In this document: in pieces, positions 12,985-24,517 of the stretch
How positions within the stretch are numbered: position 1 is the first letter of the stretch
Layout: each line of letters opens with the position of its first letter
Assembly: GCA_030248215.1 (NCBI GenBank)
Contig: JASANG010000036.1
Location: forward strand, 62,001-126,000
DNA from: Enoplolaimus lenunculus
Lineage: Eukaryota; Nematoda; Enoplea; Enoplida; Thoracostomopsidae
Direction: 5' to 3'
DNA length: 64,000 nt
The notes under the pieces: generated by a model
The model's database searches: none
What the model was told of the DNA's origin: nothing
Seen by the model: the letters and a program-made list of their open reading frames with translations, nothing else
Position numbers and translations under genes: made by a program

Positions 12985-13863
12985 GTAGTCTCGGTCTCCA
13001 TCAGGATGCAAACGGAGGAGAAAAATACCGGAGCCGGAGGTCAACGAAACTTGACGGAGCCGGACCCGGAGGTGAAGCGAAATTAAGTAGTAAAAATGAT
13101 GGTTAATTAATAGTTAATTTTAGCCAATATCTGCAAAATGTTGCTAAGTTGTTTGGTTTCGCGCTAATTTGCTAATTTTCTGCCAAATTTCGGCAATTCT
13201 TTCATGAAAATTGTGACAAAAGTCAATTGAAACGCGCTAAACAGATAAATTGAGGAAAATTACGCAAAATTTTACTGCTGAAAGGAACCGAGACCGAGAC
13301 CAGAAGTCGAGGATTCAGCGAATGTATCGCTGTATAATGTTGAAGTGATTTCGGGCGAATAAAAAGTTTCGCTGTGAATCTGTGAATTTTCATAGTTGCG
13401 CAATTAAATTATCAGCAAATACTCTGCAAAAACACAAAACTACGAAAAACTCGTTGAAATAATTTACTTTGGTGATTGGCAAAAATTGACCAAGACACTC
13501 AATTTCCCGGAGTCGGATGTGAAGCGAAATTAGCCCAAATACCGTTTATTTGCTTTTTTAGCAAATATATCATTTTTAGGCTTATTTCATACGAAATCTC
13601 CACAATTTTGCCTCATAACTATGCCAAAAATTGAAACAAAACGCACCAAACAAATAAACTTTGTAAAACTACGCAAAATTTCACTACCGAAAGTGCCCGA
13701 ACCTAGCCGGAGGCAGACTTCCGGTTGTACCCTACTATTAAGCAAGCAATTAGTCTAAAGCTTAAGCGAATACTGTGCTGCAGCCGCACAGAAACACGTT
13801 CCGCCCCTGACCTTTAAATCGGCGAAAAAATCGAAGGGAAGCTTCTTTTGGTGCACGCTGAAG

Positions 13864-14203
13864 CAGGGTGCAACCGGAGGTGAAAAATATCGGAGCCGGC
13901 GGTCAAGGAAACTTGCCGGAGTCGGAGGTGAGGCGAAATTAAGTAGTAACAATTATGAGTAATTAGTTAATTTTAGACATCTGCAAAATGTTGTTAAGTT
14001 GTTTGGTTTCACGCTAATTTTCTGCCAAATTTCGGCAATTCTTTCATGAAAATTGTGACAAAAGTCAATCGAAACGCGCTAAACAGATAAATATAGAAAA
14101 TTATGCAAAATTTTACTACCGAAATTGCCGGAACTTCCGGCAATAATTCTACCGGAGCCTGAAATCGATTTTCTGCCAGAGCCGGACCTTCGGTTGTACC
14201 CTG
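13864..14203 (+). mobile_element. hAT-like MITE (GGAGGTG type) with near-perfect 8-bp duplication
   Basis: Starts CAGGGTGCAACCGGAGG and ends CGGTTGTACCCTG. Flanks CGCTGAAG (13856-13863) and CTCTGAAG (14204-14211) match at 7 of 8 positions. Confidence 0.7.
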
Positions 14204-14243
14204 CTCTGAAGCCGTGTTTCAAAACCCCAATATAAAAAATCAT

Positions 14244-14381
14244 GGTCAATGTAAAGAACAGGGGCGGAACAGTATTATAAGCATATTCCTAAGCCAAAGC
14301 CTAATCCAAGCAAAAATAGTCTAAAGCTTACTCTTTTCTAGTCTCACAGAAAAACGTTCCTCCCTGAACTTTACAAGGGCC
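14244..14381 (+). mobile_element. Family B MITE, shortest copy
   Basis: Starts GGTCAATGTAAAGAACAGG and ends CTTTACAAGGGCC, with very little hexamer core between them. Confidence 0.6.
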
Positions 14382-14468
14382 AAAATCATAACGGAGGGTT
14401 TTTGATAGCAGAACACCTCCTGGCTGCGCCCCTATATTGTATAAAAGTAAAATTTTACGTAAAGCAGG

Positions 14469-14814
14469 CAGGATGCAATCAGAGTCTGCCTCCGGCTCCG
14501 GCTAAATGTCGGCGGCCTCCCGCTCCGGTAGAATTTTTGCCGGAGGTCCCGGCATTTCGGTAATAAAATTTAGCATAATTTTGCAAAATTTACCTGTTTA
14601 GCGCGTTTCGTTTTACTTTCGCCACAATTTTCAGGAAAGAATTTCCGAAATTTCACAGGAAATTAGCGTAAAAAACAAACAAGTTAACAACATATTGCTG
14701 ACATTGGCTAAAATTAACTAATTAACCATCATTTTCACTACATAGTTTCGCCTGACCTCCGGTAAGTTTCGTTGACCTCCGACTGCGGGATTTTTCACCA
14801 CCGGTTGCACCCCG
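14469..14814 (+). mobile_element. hAT-like MITE with perfect 8-bp duplication
   Basis: Starts CAGGATGCAATC and ends GGTTGCACCCCG; flanked by AAAGCAGG at 14461-14468 and again at 14815-14822. Same subclass as 7573-7950. Confidence 0.8.
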
Positions 14815-15140
14815 AAAGCAGGTTACCGCCATCCTGAACCCCTGCGATTTCAAAACACCCTAAAAGATGCACGGGGCCTGCCTTTCTTTAGCACCCCCCG
14901 TTCTCTTGCAGTTAGTAACAGCCAAAAACACAGTTGTATACTTTATTAATAATTATATATTAGCTCTTTTGTTACAAAGCACACCGTTTTACTAAAAAAG
15001 TCTACGCATGCTATATGACATTACAATCTTGCAGAAAGGAATTTACAAATACCATAACAAATTTCCGAAAAAGTATTAGGATAAAATAGCGTATATGGGA
15101 TTTTTGTTGGTGCAAACATCGCAATCCAAATATTGTCAGG

Positions 15141-15505
15141 GATAGAGATGTGCCGATACCAAAATTTTTGCAGATGCCGATTCCAACTTTAGTATACCAT
15201 GCTTAATAAACAGATAGGATACTATATTACATTATATGAAGACTTAAACCCTAACCATCATAAACGATTATAATTTTATAAGAACGGTTCCTTTCAATTA
15301 ATTTTTTCAAACACTAACGCGACAGAGATAGCAGTTTTCCTGACCAGGCACACTGATATGCGCCCAGAAAATATGTAAACTGATAGCATTCCAATTAATT
15401 ATTGTTATGTACATAAAGTATCAGCAAACAATGGCAATTTTTTTGTTGCAGTGCCGATACTCACTAACAATGACGATTACCGATGCCGATTAATCGGCAC
15501 ATCCC
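15141..15505 (+). mobile_element. hAT-like MITE with GATGTGCCGAT ends
   Basis: Left end GAGATGTGCCGATACC and right end TAATCGGCACATCCC are inverted copies. Flanking 8-mers are identical: TTGTCAGG at 15133-15140 and 15506-15513. Fragments of this family also occur near 24550-24910, 33310-33418 and 37190-37345. Confidence 0.75.
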
Positions 15506-15689
15506 TTGTCAGGTTAGAAAAGCAAGCAGTCTGGGGTTACGCGTAAGTGTCACCTGTGATCGCCGACTATCCGGCTAAGCGAACTACCTTAAAACATACT
15601 CAAAATTGCACTCTTAGCTAAAACTTCAAGTTTGACATTTAGTCTTACTTATGCTGGAACTGACATATTTTACTTAAAACACGGTCTAT

Positions 15690-15775
15690 CGAGACTTTGA
15701 CAGGAATCGAACCGGAGCATTTACAAAAATTCGCTTAGCGCATCCTTTACTGGAAAGAGCCACATATGAGATAAA
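15690..15775 (-). repeat. tRNA-like fragment
   Basis: Minus strand carries a B-box GGTTCGATTCC preceded by an A-box-poor stretch. Probably a tRNA-derived repeat rather than a tRNA gene. Confidence 0.25.
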
Positions 15776-16045
15776 AAGGCTCTCATCACAAAATTATGTT
15801 GACATCAAATAGAAACTAACAAGAACGGAGTAGAAGTAGCTACGTATTTAACAGAGCAGCAAAAACGAAAAAATTGAAACTTACAGTTCTGATTTGTAAT
15901 CCAGAAACAGGAACCAGAACCGACACGTTTAGTTTTGCCACTTTTTACAGTTTTGTTCTGTAAAACAACTAATCAATCAGAAACCAGAACCGTAACCTTC
16001 GGTCTAACCCTGGTTCCGTCTATGAACCTATAATTGCATCGACCG

Positions 16046-19000
16046 TCAATTGTTTTTCTTCTTGAAAAACGACGTCAGTGACTTCGTACCTGAACTCGCT
16101 TTTTTGAGTTTCAGTTCGTTTGCAGTTGGCTTCTTTTTCACCGCATCACGCTGCTAAAAGACAATATTCACAAAAAACACAGATAAATAAATGAGTACAA
16201 AGAAGACTAGTGTTATATAACAAAACAGCCTGCCTCAACTTGGACCCACCTTTAAAAGAATTCCAGTTTCTACAATCATTAACGCTAACATTTTTATATT
16301 TGGGCGTTGCCTTTGGTTTACAAAACTATGAACCGTACATTTTTCATTTCAGCAACCAATTTTTCATCGTAATAGTCTTCAGATGGCCCTGTATTTGATG
16401 TAGTATCATTTTCGCCCTTCGCTTTCTTAAACAAAAAATAAGAAGACAAATTAAAACAATAGTTCATTTCATAGTGCCAAATTAACAAAGAACATAACAA
16501 TACTATAATAAACTTTAGCCAAAAAATTCAGCACACACAATGTTTTTAAATCGTCGACAAAAATATCAAAGAAAATGATAATTTTACAGATATTGGCAGG
16601 GTTTTTGAAACCCTACTTAAGCACCACTTGGTAATTAAGTACGCGCTAAGCAATTATTTAGCCATTTTGTCGGCTTTAAAAGTGTGCTTAAGTAAATACT
16701 TAAGCCGCTGACTAAATGTGATAGATAGCAAATTAACCGTTCAGGTTTACAAACCTTGATTCAACTGAAATTGCAAACTCGTAGTGCGTCCTTAATATAA
16801 ATCAAAACTATTACTTTTTCGTTATGACAATGGCTCACATTTGGCGTTTATTTGTTTTTTTCGAAAAGTTAAGTATTTACTTACGTCAGCGACTTAAGTA
16901 ATTACTTCAGCTTTAAGCATAGCTTAAGTAAATTCTTAAGTGAGATTTTAGAAACCCAGCCAATGTATAACATAACAAATCGATGAATTAGTACAACTTA
17001 TTCCTTTTTATTGATTAGAAGCAAAACCTAGCGAACAAATATTGTAGCGTTCAGGTGAAAGTCAAAACCCTAAATATTCCGAAACAAATAATCAACCTGA
17101 GCAGATGAAGTACTAATACAATATCGAGTTTGCTATAAAATTATATATTCAGACATAAGTAACTAAACTATTACAAACACAACTTTCAATGTAAAGTTAC
17201 TTACCTTAGACACTGGAGCTGTATTTTCGGACGTTATTTCATCACAAATGTCGGGATCAACAATTCTGAAACAAATTTATCTTAAAGCGAAAATTATGAA
17301 ATAAGGCAATACTTTGAGTATTTCGAGTGAATTCTTAAACAATGATTTTTTAGTTAGTTTCATGCCAAGAGAAACAACAATAAAAACAAAAGCAAAAAGT
17401 AAACAATAAAAACGAGAAAAATAAAATAACCAACAAAATCTAAGTTAGTCGAATTATCGCAGCTGTTGAAGCTGTAACATCAAAATATTTACAAACACTC
17501 AAGTTTACTTAAGCCCTTGCTCTCAATCACTTACTTCAGTTTGATTTTCAACTCGGACGCTATTGACGGCGGCAGATAGTCCAACAACATTCCAAACGCA
17601 TAGCGGTGTAACACGTCTTGAAATCAATATAACAACAATTTGAACAAACCTTATTTTGACAATTAAGTACCATATAGTATCATTTTCTGCAGTACCATTG
17701 AAATTGCAATAACAAAGAGACAACGAAAAGCTAGCACGCCAGATATTATATTTACCAGTCGTAGTGGGATTACTGAGCGAAGCTCGAACACAAGTAAGAA
17801 ATTGAGGTAATATGCAAATTAGTTATTAGATAACTATTCATTTATCGGTTTTGGAGGTAAGTAAGCGATTTATTCAGATTCCTCACACCCAAAAACCCTT
17901 CAGTCACCCCAATAATTATTGGAATAATTTAAAAAGCCCTAATTTTGTCTTGTCAATTGAGCAAATATGCTAATTAGCTATTAGCTAACTATTCGATAAT
18001 CAGTTTTAAAGGTTTGTAGACAATTTATTACGATTCCTCGCACCCGAAAACCCATTATTACTGAAATTACATTGCTTGTAACCATAATAATTAGCGAAAC
18101 ATTGTACAAACGCCTAATTTAGGCTTATCAATTAAGCTAATATGCAAATTAGCTATTAGCTAACTATTCAATTAGCGGTTTTGGAGGTTTGTAAACAATT
18201 TATTCAAATTTCTCGTACCTAAAAACCCTTTAGTGCTGAAATTATATTGCTTTTAACCTTAATAATTAGTGAAATATTGTAAAAAGTCCTAATTTAGGCT
18301 TAAAAACTATGCTAATATGCAAAATATCTATTAGCTAACTGCTCAATTATCGGTTTTAGAGGTCTGTAAACAATCTATGCAGATTCCTCGCACCCAAAAA
18401 CTTTTTAATGCAAAATCAGATTGCTTCTAACTGTAATAATTAGTGAAATAAGGTAGAAAGTCGTAATTTAGGCTTAATTAATTATGCAAATTAGCCTGTA
18501 GCTAATAAACGGCTTAAAATTTTAAAACCCGAATTCAAGGTTAACACCCCAGGATAATTGGCTTTTAAACAAAAGAAGTTTATTAAAATCGGTTCAGCCG
18601 TTCCTGAGATTCTTTTCGGGCGGACAGACTACAAACCACAAAACTTATTCCTAAGCTTGATACTAAACACTAGAAAAAGGTTAGCCTAAGCCTAAGCTTC
18701 AAAATCAATCTAAAGCCTAAGGTTACTCTATTCAAAACGTAACATGAACGATGATTTCGACACATTAATATTAATTATCATTAACTACACACCTTTACTT
18801 TGAAATTTTGAGCAAGTTGCATCCGACGCCAATGTTTCAACCAGGCAGGTAAACTAAAATATAAGTATACAAAACTATCAGTCGTAGTAGAACTACAAGT
18901 ATTGTGCGAAGCATTCAGACATACTTACTTTTTAATCAGTCCAGTTAAACATACTAAACTTATAAAGCACAAACGGACAGTTTGACCCACTTACTTTCCC

Positions 19001-22000
19001 ATTAATCTAATTTGCAACTTAGTTTTCAGCTAACTATTCATTGCTCGGTTTTGAAGGGTTATAAACAATATATTTAGATTTCTCGAACAGACCTAATTTA
19101 TGCTTTACTAATTAAGCTCATATGCAAATTAGCTATTAGCTAACTATTTTATCAGTTGTTGAGGTTTAAAAACATTTATTTATTCAGATTGCTCGCACCC
19201 AGATACCCTTCAGTAACCCTAATAATAAATACAATAATTTAAAAAATTCTAATATATGCTTATCAGTTAAGCTAATGCAAATCAGCTATTAACTAACCAT
19301 TATCGGTCTTGCAGGTTTATAAACAATTTATTGCGACTGCTTGCACCCGAACCCCCTTAAGTAACCCTAATAATCAGTAGAATAATTTAAGAAATCAATT
19401 TAGGCTTTTTAGTTAAGCTAATACGTATGCATTTGCAAATTTAATTTTAATGTTACTTGTTGTGATACGATGCATAAAAATTATGTTATTTATCTACTAA
19501 ATTGCTTTCGATGAGTTAACTTAGCAATAATTTATTAAAGTTAGCTTTACAGAATCAAAAAATCATCGCGAATTTGTTCATGCGACCTTTTTGAAAATTT
19601 TTTCCAGCCAACAGACACCCTAGCCAACAGGGTACAACCGGAATTATAAAATACCGGAACCGGAAAGTTAAAAAAATACCGGAACCGGAATCGGATCCGG
19701 AAGCGGAAAATAAAAAATATTTGTTACCGAAAAATTCACTTTTAATCGCTATTTTATCGCTTTTAATGCTGTAAACACCTCATTTAGAATGCCAAAATCC
19801 TGAAACCAATGCAGTATTTGAAAACATACGATAAATTTTGGAGTGTAGCACAAATTGAAAATTTTGGCAATATACGCTCGAACAATTTTAGATAAATAAG
19901 TTAGAATAATATGCCAATTTTTCTTAAATTTTCGAATGAGAAATAATTTTCAATACCGAAAGTACCGGAAAATTCCGATGAAAAAATACCGGATTTCTTA
20001 CCGGAACCGGATAGTGAAAAATACTGGATTTCCCTACCGGAACCGGAATTCCGGTTGCACCCTACTAGCCAACATATTTTTGTTAATTCAAATTATCTCT
20101 ACGGTCACGAAATTTCTAGCTCCGATTCCGATATAAAGCAGTTCCGCTTTGCACCCTGGCGTTTAGCTAACTGTCCAATTATCGGTATTGGAGGTTTATA
20201 AACAATTTATTCAAATTTCTCGAACTCAAAAACCTTTTAATACTGAAATTAGATTGCTTGTAACCCTAATAATTAGCGAAATATAGTAAAAAGTCCAAGT
20301 TTAGGCTTAACCAATTATGCAAATCAGGCTGTAGCTAATAAACGGCTTAAAATTTTAAAACCCCATAGAACATCGTCCACCAGTTACGCATTGGACACTA
20401 AATGCGGTCAAAACTACCTCAAACGGCAAACTGTTCAAAGAATTAACACCGCATACGTCGGATTTGATAACATTTCAAGCATAAATTCTATAAGCATATA
20501 ACCTCAAATTTAAATATTGTTAAAACTTTAGGCCACTAACCCTTTTGGTTAGCCAGTCGATCAATTTCTCAATATTAACACGATAAAAGTGTTCTTCGTC
20601 GATATCTGAAAACAGACGTACCAACTAAATTGCGTAACCATATTGAATTACACTTAAAACAACCAATCGCAGGCACAATTGGTCCTGAATAAACAACTCA
20701 GAAAGCACAAATACGTTTATTGCGTGTTACTTGATTCTGGAAACGCTCTCAACAACTGAGTGAAGATTTCAATTAGCCACATTACAATAAATACAACTAC
20801 GCGGACGGCAATCTGAGTTTCAACGGGAATTACATGGATAGAAAGCAGGCACCGGAATAGGAATTGCGAATATATTGCACTAACGAATTATTGCTAGTTC
20901 ATTATGATTTAAAATTAGAATGTGATGTTCGTCGACAGACTGCGTTTTTATTAGCCACACTTGCAAAACTTCTACGAAAACATGCGTTGAGTACTTTAAA
21001 ATATGACAGATACGGACACGAGACACAAGCTGTGAAAAGAATAGTTGGGTTTCAACAAAACACTGGGAACGCAAACGTTTTATTGTTAATCTTATTCTTC
21101 ATAATTTGAAACAAAACCGTAAAAATTGTGGTTCCCGCGTTTTTCTACGCCACAACGAGAATTGTATTTTTAAAGGAATTCCGGGGGTAATCCGCCAGGG
21201 TGATTCCAGAAATTCAACTCCGGGTTCGACATTTTTTGTATCAGTTTCAAAAATTGCAGTCACCATATAAAATCACAAGGCCTTGATAAAGCACTTAATG
21301 GCAAAAGTTCTGTCATACCAGGAGCACATCTAAACATGAAAGCACAGCACGGAAATTCGTTTACCTTTGAGATCACAAACATCGCGTATCGCACTAAATA
21401 ATCTCCAATTACTGGCTATTTTGGCTAAATCTGGGACTTCTGAATCCTCCAGTAATTGTGACAACGGCTGGAATGTCTGCAAAGCGATCAAATTTAGTGA
21501 AATAACACAAAACATGTCTGTTACGCAAAATAAAATTTTATGATATTCGGGACAGGTAATATACCTAAACCTTATACCAGAAACGGATTCTGATGTCGAA
21601 CTTTGTTGGATATTAAACTGTAACCGGACATCCGATCGACACCTGATATTATACATATTAGGGTTCAATCGGATATCCGGCTGCGGTATAAAACCGATAT
21701 CCGGCTACAGTATTACAACCTGCCCAACATTTGTTTTGGAAATCTTAAAAAACTTGAAATTTATAGTTTATTTATAATAGGACTTTGCCACTTAATGTTA
21801 CTAAGCGGGCAAAATTTATGCAGTTAGCATGGTGATTGGTAATATTATAGTTTCGTTCTTTCAATTAGAGACCGGGACCGAGGCCAGCGAAACACACTAA
21901 ACTTCAAATTTTATGCACCTTTTGCGTAAGCATGTACCTGGGAGCAGGGTACCGTTTTTATTGTATCGCGTCACACAAGATGTGAAGTTACTGTTAATGC

Positions 22001-24517
22001 GTTTATTGATTAAATTTTTGAAGTGTCTGTGAAGCCGTTTAAGCAATCTTATAGATCTTTTTCTGATTTCGTCCATGGAACCGTATGGCCTCGGCTCCAG
22101 GCACCGGTGACCGGGACATCTCTATTATATATTAATGATGTCCCGGGGCCATACGGCAGAAAGGACGGTACCGCAAAAAATGTCCCGTAGCACAACTTAT
22201 CCAGAATCCGAACGAAGCCCAGTAAGTTTGTTACATTACCATAGGAAAAATGTCGCGTGACGCGATATGGCATATAACAAATGCATTACCACTAACTTCA
22301 CAACATGGAAGTATCAAAAACGGCACCATATACTTCTAGGTATATGCTTACGCAAAGGGTACATAAAATTTGAAGTTTAGTGTATTTCGCTGGCCCCGGT
22401 CCCGGATAAAATCCTGGCTCTGGAATATTTAAACCAAATAACTAATGCGTTTCAAATTAAAGCATCTGTATACAAGAAAATCATGTACTAAGAAGCCAAT
22501 AACCAAACGTACTTAACTACAGTCGTGGCAATCAAGAAGCTACAGCAAAAAGCAATTTAATGTTTAAACACAGTGATTACGTTTTTATCGCAAGCACTAC
22601 GCCTATTTCATTACAATTACGTGTTCAAAAAACAATAACTACTTCTATCAGATATGCGTACTATACCTTCGAATGATACAGTAAATAAGGTAACGCCAGG
22701 TAAATAGGATCGACATTTGTGCAAACATAAAACGATCCATCTGTAACAAATAATAAATTTTTAAGAAGCAAAATTCATGTTGTGAGTTGTAAAATTTTTC
22801 CATTTCGGGCAACGATATTAATTTTACCGAATACCGGAATCATAGCCGGATGCTAACCGCATAAGTTTCTGCACTGTTGGAAGTATTTGAGTCGTGCAAA
22901 AATATGTATTTATGGATTTAATGCAGCATCCACGATATTTTTCGTACACGCTGTGGTGTTTTGATAATTATTGTTGGATTGGATTTTTCATTCCATGTCA
23001 GTGTCCACTCTTGGGTTGCCCAGAATTGTAGTCGCTGCAAAATATCTAGTATTTCGATATATTATGTAAGAAGGCAGTTTAATGACATTAGAACCAGGTG
23101 CAAACAAATAGTAAAAATAACGGAAACGGATAGTGATCGAAATAAGGAAACCGAAAACGGAAGGCGTATATTGAAGTATGTTTCAAAGATGTTTTATTGT
23201 TCTGCCAACACAACATAGAGGCGTGCAAATGTTCACCGGGCTTTGAAAAATTTTAAAGAAAAAATAGAGGATGTACCGAAAATTTTAAGATTTGAGATGA
23301 ATTCTGTAATTCTTATTTCATTTCGAACAATTGCTGCACATCTGTAATGAAAAATAAATTGAAAGATATATACGTCATTTACAACTATTTGAACACAAAA
23401 ATAACAGAAATTCTGCCGATTTTTAACGTAAACGGACACCGATTTTAACCTGAAACGGATATCCGGTTTTACACCCTGTTGGGAATTACAGCCGCAAATA
23501 TCCGATAAGTTTTTGCCCGATACCGGCGCCGGATGTCGGTTTTTTGCCGAATCTCAAACCGGAACCAGATATCCGGTCGATCTCTGAACACTAAAAGTCA
23601 ATACAATGAAACACATATTAAAAAATCGTGACAGTTTACTAATCAACGCAAAAACATTTGGGTGTGGTTGCCCGAAAACAATCTACATAGAATTGCTGAA
23701 GAGGCTCGAAACGTTTGTCAACCTTCACCAATGCTTACCGGGAAAGCCTTGGTATCCTATATTTTTGGAATAACTGTTAGGCTGCCTCACCTTCTATCAC
23801 AAAGTCGCCAACGAACCAAGACCGACAACGTTCTGTATATTGCAGAATTTCTAAAACTTGTGAACTGTCATTTGTTATAACGTACGGCACATTGTTACCT
23901 GAAAAAATATAACGAATGTTTTGACAAGACTCAAAGCTAACTGAAAATGTTTCACTTTAACTCTCGGCCGTTGACTGATATTTGAAAGCAATCTTCAATT
24001 TTCGTTGAAACGTTTAATTGCCGTTCTAAGTCTCGAAAACCATATTCGCAGGGTGCAACCGGAATTGCAATTCCTATTAGAATTCCGATTCAAAACCAGT
24101 TCCGATTTCGATTGCACAATCAATCGGCAGCGGAACATTGAAATTTTAATTTTAATCTTACTTGTTGTGTTACGTTGCATAAAAATTCCGTATAATTTAT
24201 CTATTAAATTGTTAAATTGTTTTCGATGGATAAACTTATCAATAATTGATTGTAAATTAAAACATTATCGCCAACTTGTTTATGTTACCTTTTTTAAATG
24301 TTTCCAACCAAGAGACACTCTAAAACAACATGATATTTGTCAATACAAATGATCGGTACAGACACAAAATTCCTAGTTCCGATTCCAATTGCAATTCCAG
24401 CATAAATTTGCTGTTCCGATTCCGGTATAATCTAGTTCCGCTTTGCACCCTGCATATACGTACCTGTTTTTGGATTTTTCAACTGTACAAATCTAATGTC
24501 CGTTACGTTGATATTAT
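16046..24517 (-). CDS. RNASEH2B: Ribonuclease H2 subunit B, multi-exon, 5' end missing
   Basis: Non-catalytic subunit of the nuclear RNase H2 complex, which cleaves RNA in RNA-DNA hybrids and removes ribonucleotides from DNA. Exons in transcript order: 24517-24464, 23940-23899, 23850-23791, 22740-22667, 21476-21365, 20605-20541, 18853-18793, 17616-17535, 17265-17205, 16425-16339, 16153-16046 (TGA at 16048-16046). Every junction has an AG acceptor and GT donor and the phases agree, giving 267 residues. Landmarks that match the human protein as I recall it: IRFVQLKNP (human MFVKLVNP), RSWFVGD (HSWFINQ), TNVDPIYLALPYLL (TPVDPLFLLLHYL), FQPLSQLL (FQPLDQVV), RYAFGMLLDYLP (RYAHGLISDYIP), and the C-terminal KSLTSFFKKKNN (KSIDTFFGVKNKKK), a PCNA-binding PIP-box-like tail. 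The last acceptor could equally be three bases further in, dropping one Gln. The first exon, with the start codon, was not found. Introns are full of MITEs. Confidence 0.88.
16595..16962 (+). mobile_element. MITE with ACTTAAG-rich arms
   Basis: Starts GGCAGGGTTTTTGAAACCC and ends TTTAGAAACCCAGCC. The arms contain repeated TACTTAAG motifs. A second copy is at 57384-57687. It lies between the last two intron borders of RNASEH2B without touching an exon. Confidence 0.55.
17755..18640 (+). mobile_element. Helentron/HINE-like repeat, truncated at right
   Basis: Starts CCAGTCGTAGTGGGATTAC followed by GAGCGAAGCTCGAACAC, then about four units of a ~170 bp tandem repeat with the motif GCTAATATGCAAATTAGC, then the tail TCGGTTCAGCCGTTCCTGAG. 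The right end stops after GGGCGGACAGAC, without the terminal hairpin seen at 29413 and 41390. Sits in an RNASEH2B intron. Confidence 0.55.
18885..20370 (+). mobile_element. Helentron/HINE-like repeat carrying nested hAT-like MITEs
   Basis: Left part has TCAGTCGTAGTAG and units with CAAATTAGCTATTAGC. The unit array is interrupted from about 19430 to 20158 by a family 2 hAT-like MITE, itself split at 19629-20065 by a family 1 MITE, and resumes at about 20160 with TTAGCTAACTG. Lies in an RNASEH2B intron. Confidence 0.5.
19629..20065 (+). mobile_element. hAT-like MITE (family 1) inserted in another MITE
   Basis: Starts AGGGTACAACCGGAATT and ends GAATTCCGGTTGCACCCT. The host sequence TAGCCAAC is duplicated at 19621-19628 and 20066-20073. 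Confidence 0.75.
21880..22420. mobile_element. Large inverted-repeat element
   Basis: A left arm near 21885-21985, with GACCGGGACCGAGGCCAGCG and ATGCACCTTTTGCGTAAGCA, is repeated in inverse near 22330-22410, with TGCTTACGCAAAGGGTAC and CGCTGGCCCCGGTCCCGG. A second palindrome around GATGTCCCGGGGCCATACGG sits in the middle (about 22070-22165). Related to the element at 45519. Boundaries are approximate. Confidence 0.5.
24049..24452 (+). mobile_element. hAT-like MITE (family 2) beside an RNASEH2B splice donor
   Basis: Starts CAGGGTGCAACCGGAATT and ends CCGCTTTGCACCCTG. Flanks CATATTCG (24041-24048) and CATATACG (24453-24460) match at 7 of 8. The element ends 11 bp short of the RNASEH2B exon that ends (minus strand) at 24464. 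Confidence 0.75.

Larger units (their letters stand above)
1..16045. other. Gene-poor repeat patchwork
   Basis: No exon set with convincing splice sites or family similarity was found here. The listed open frames are short and most fall inside repeats. Besides the elements annotated separately, the stretch contains fragments of CCGGAATTCCGG-type MITEs (for example around 340-450, 770-830, 3440-3560 and 12990-13735), GGAGGGG-rich low-complexity patches and (CA)-rich DNA around 4650-4920 and 10200-10300. The plus strand is C/A-rich, which would suit minus-strand transcription through here, for instance distal 3' sequence or an unrecognised gene, but no coding sequence supports that. Confidence 0.5.
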
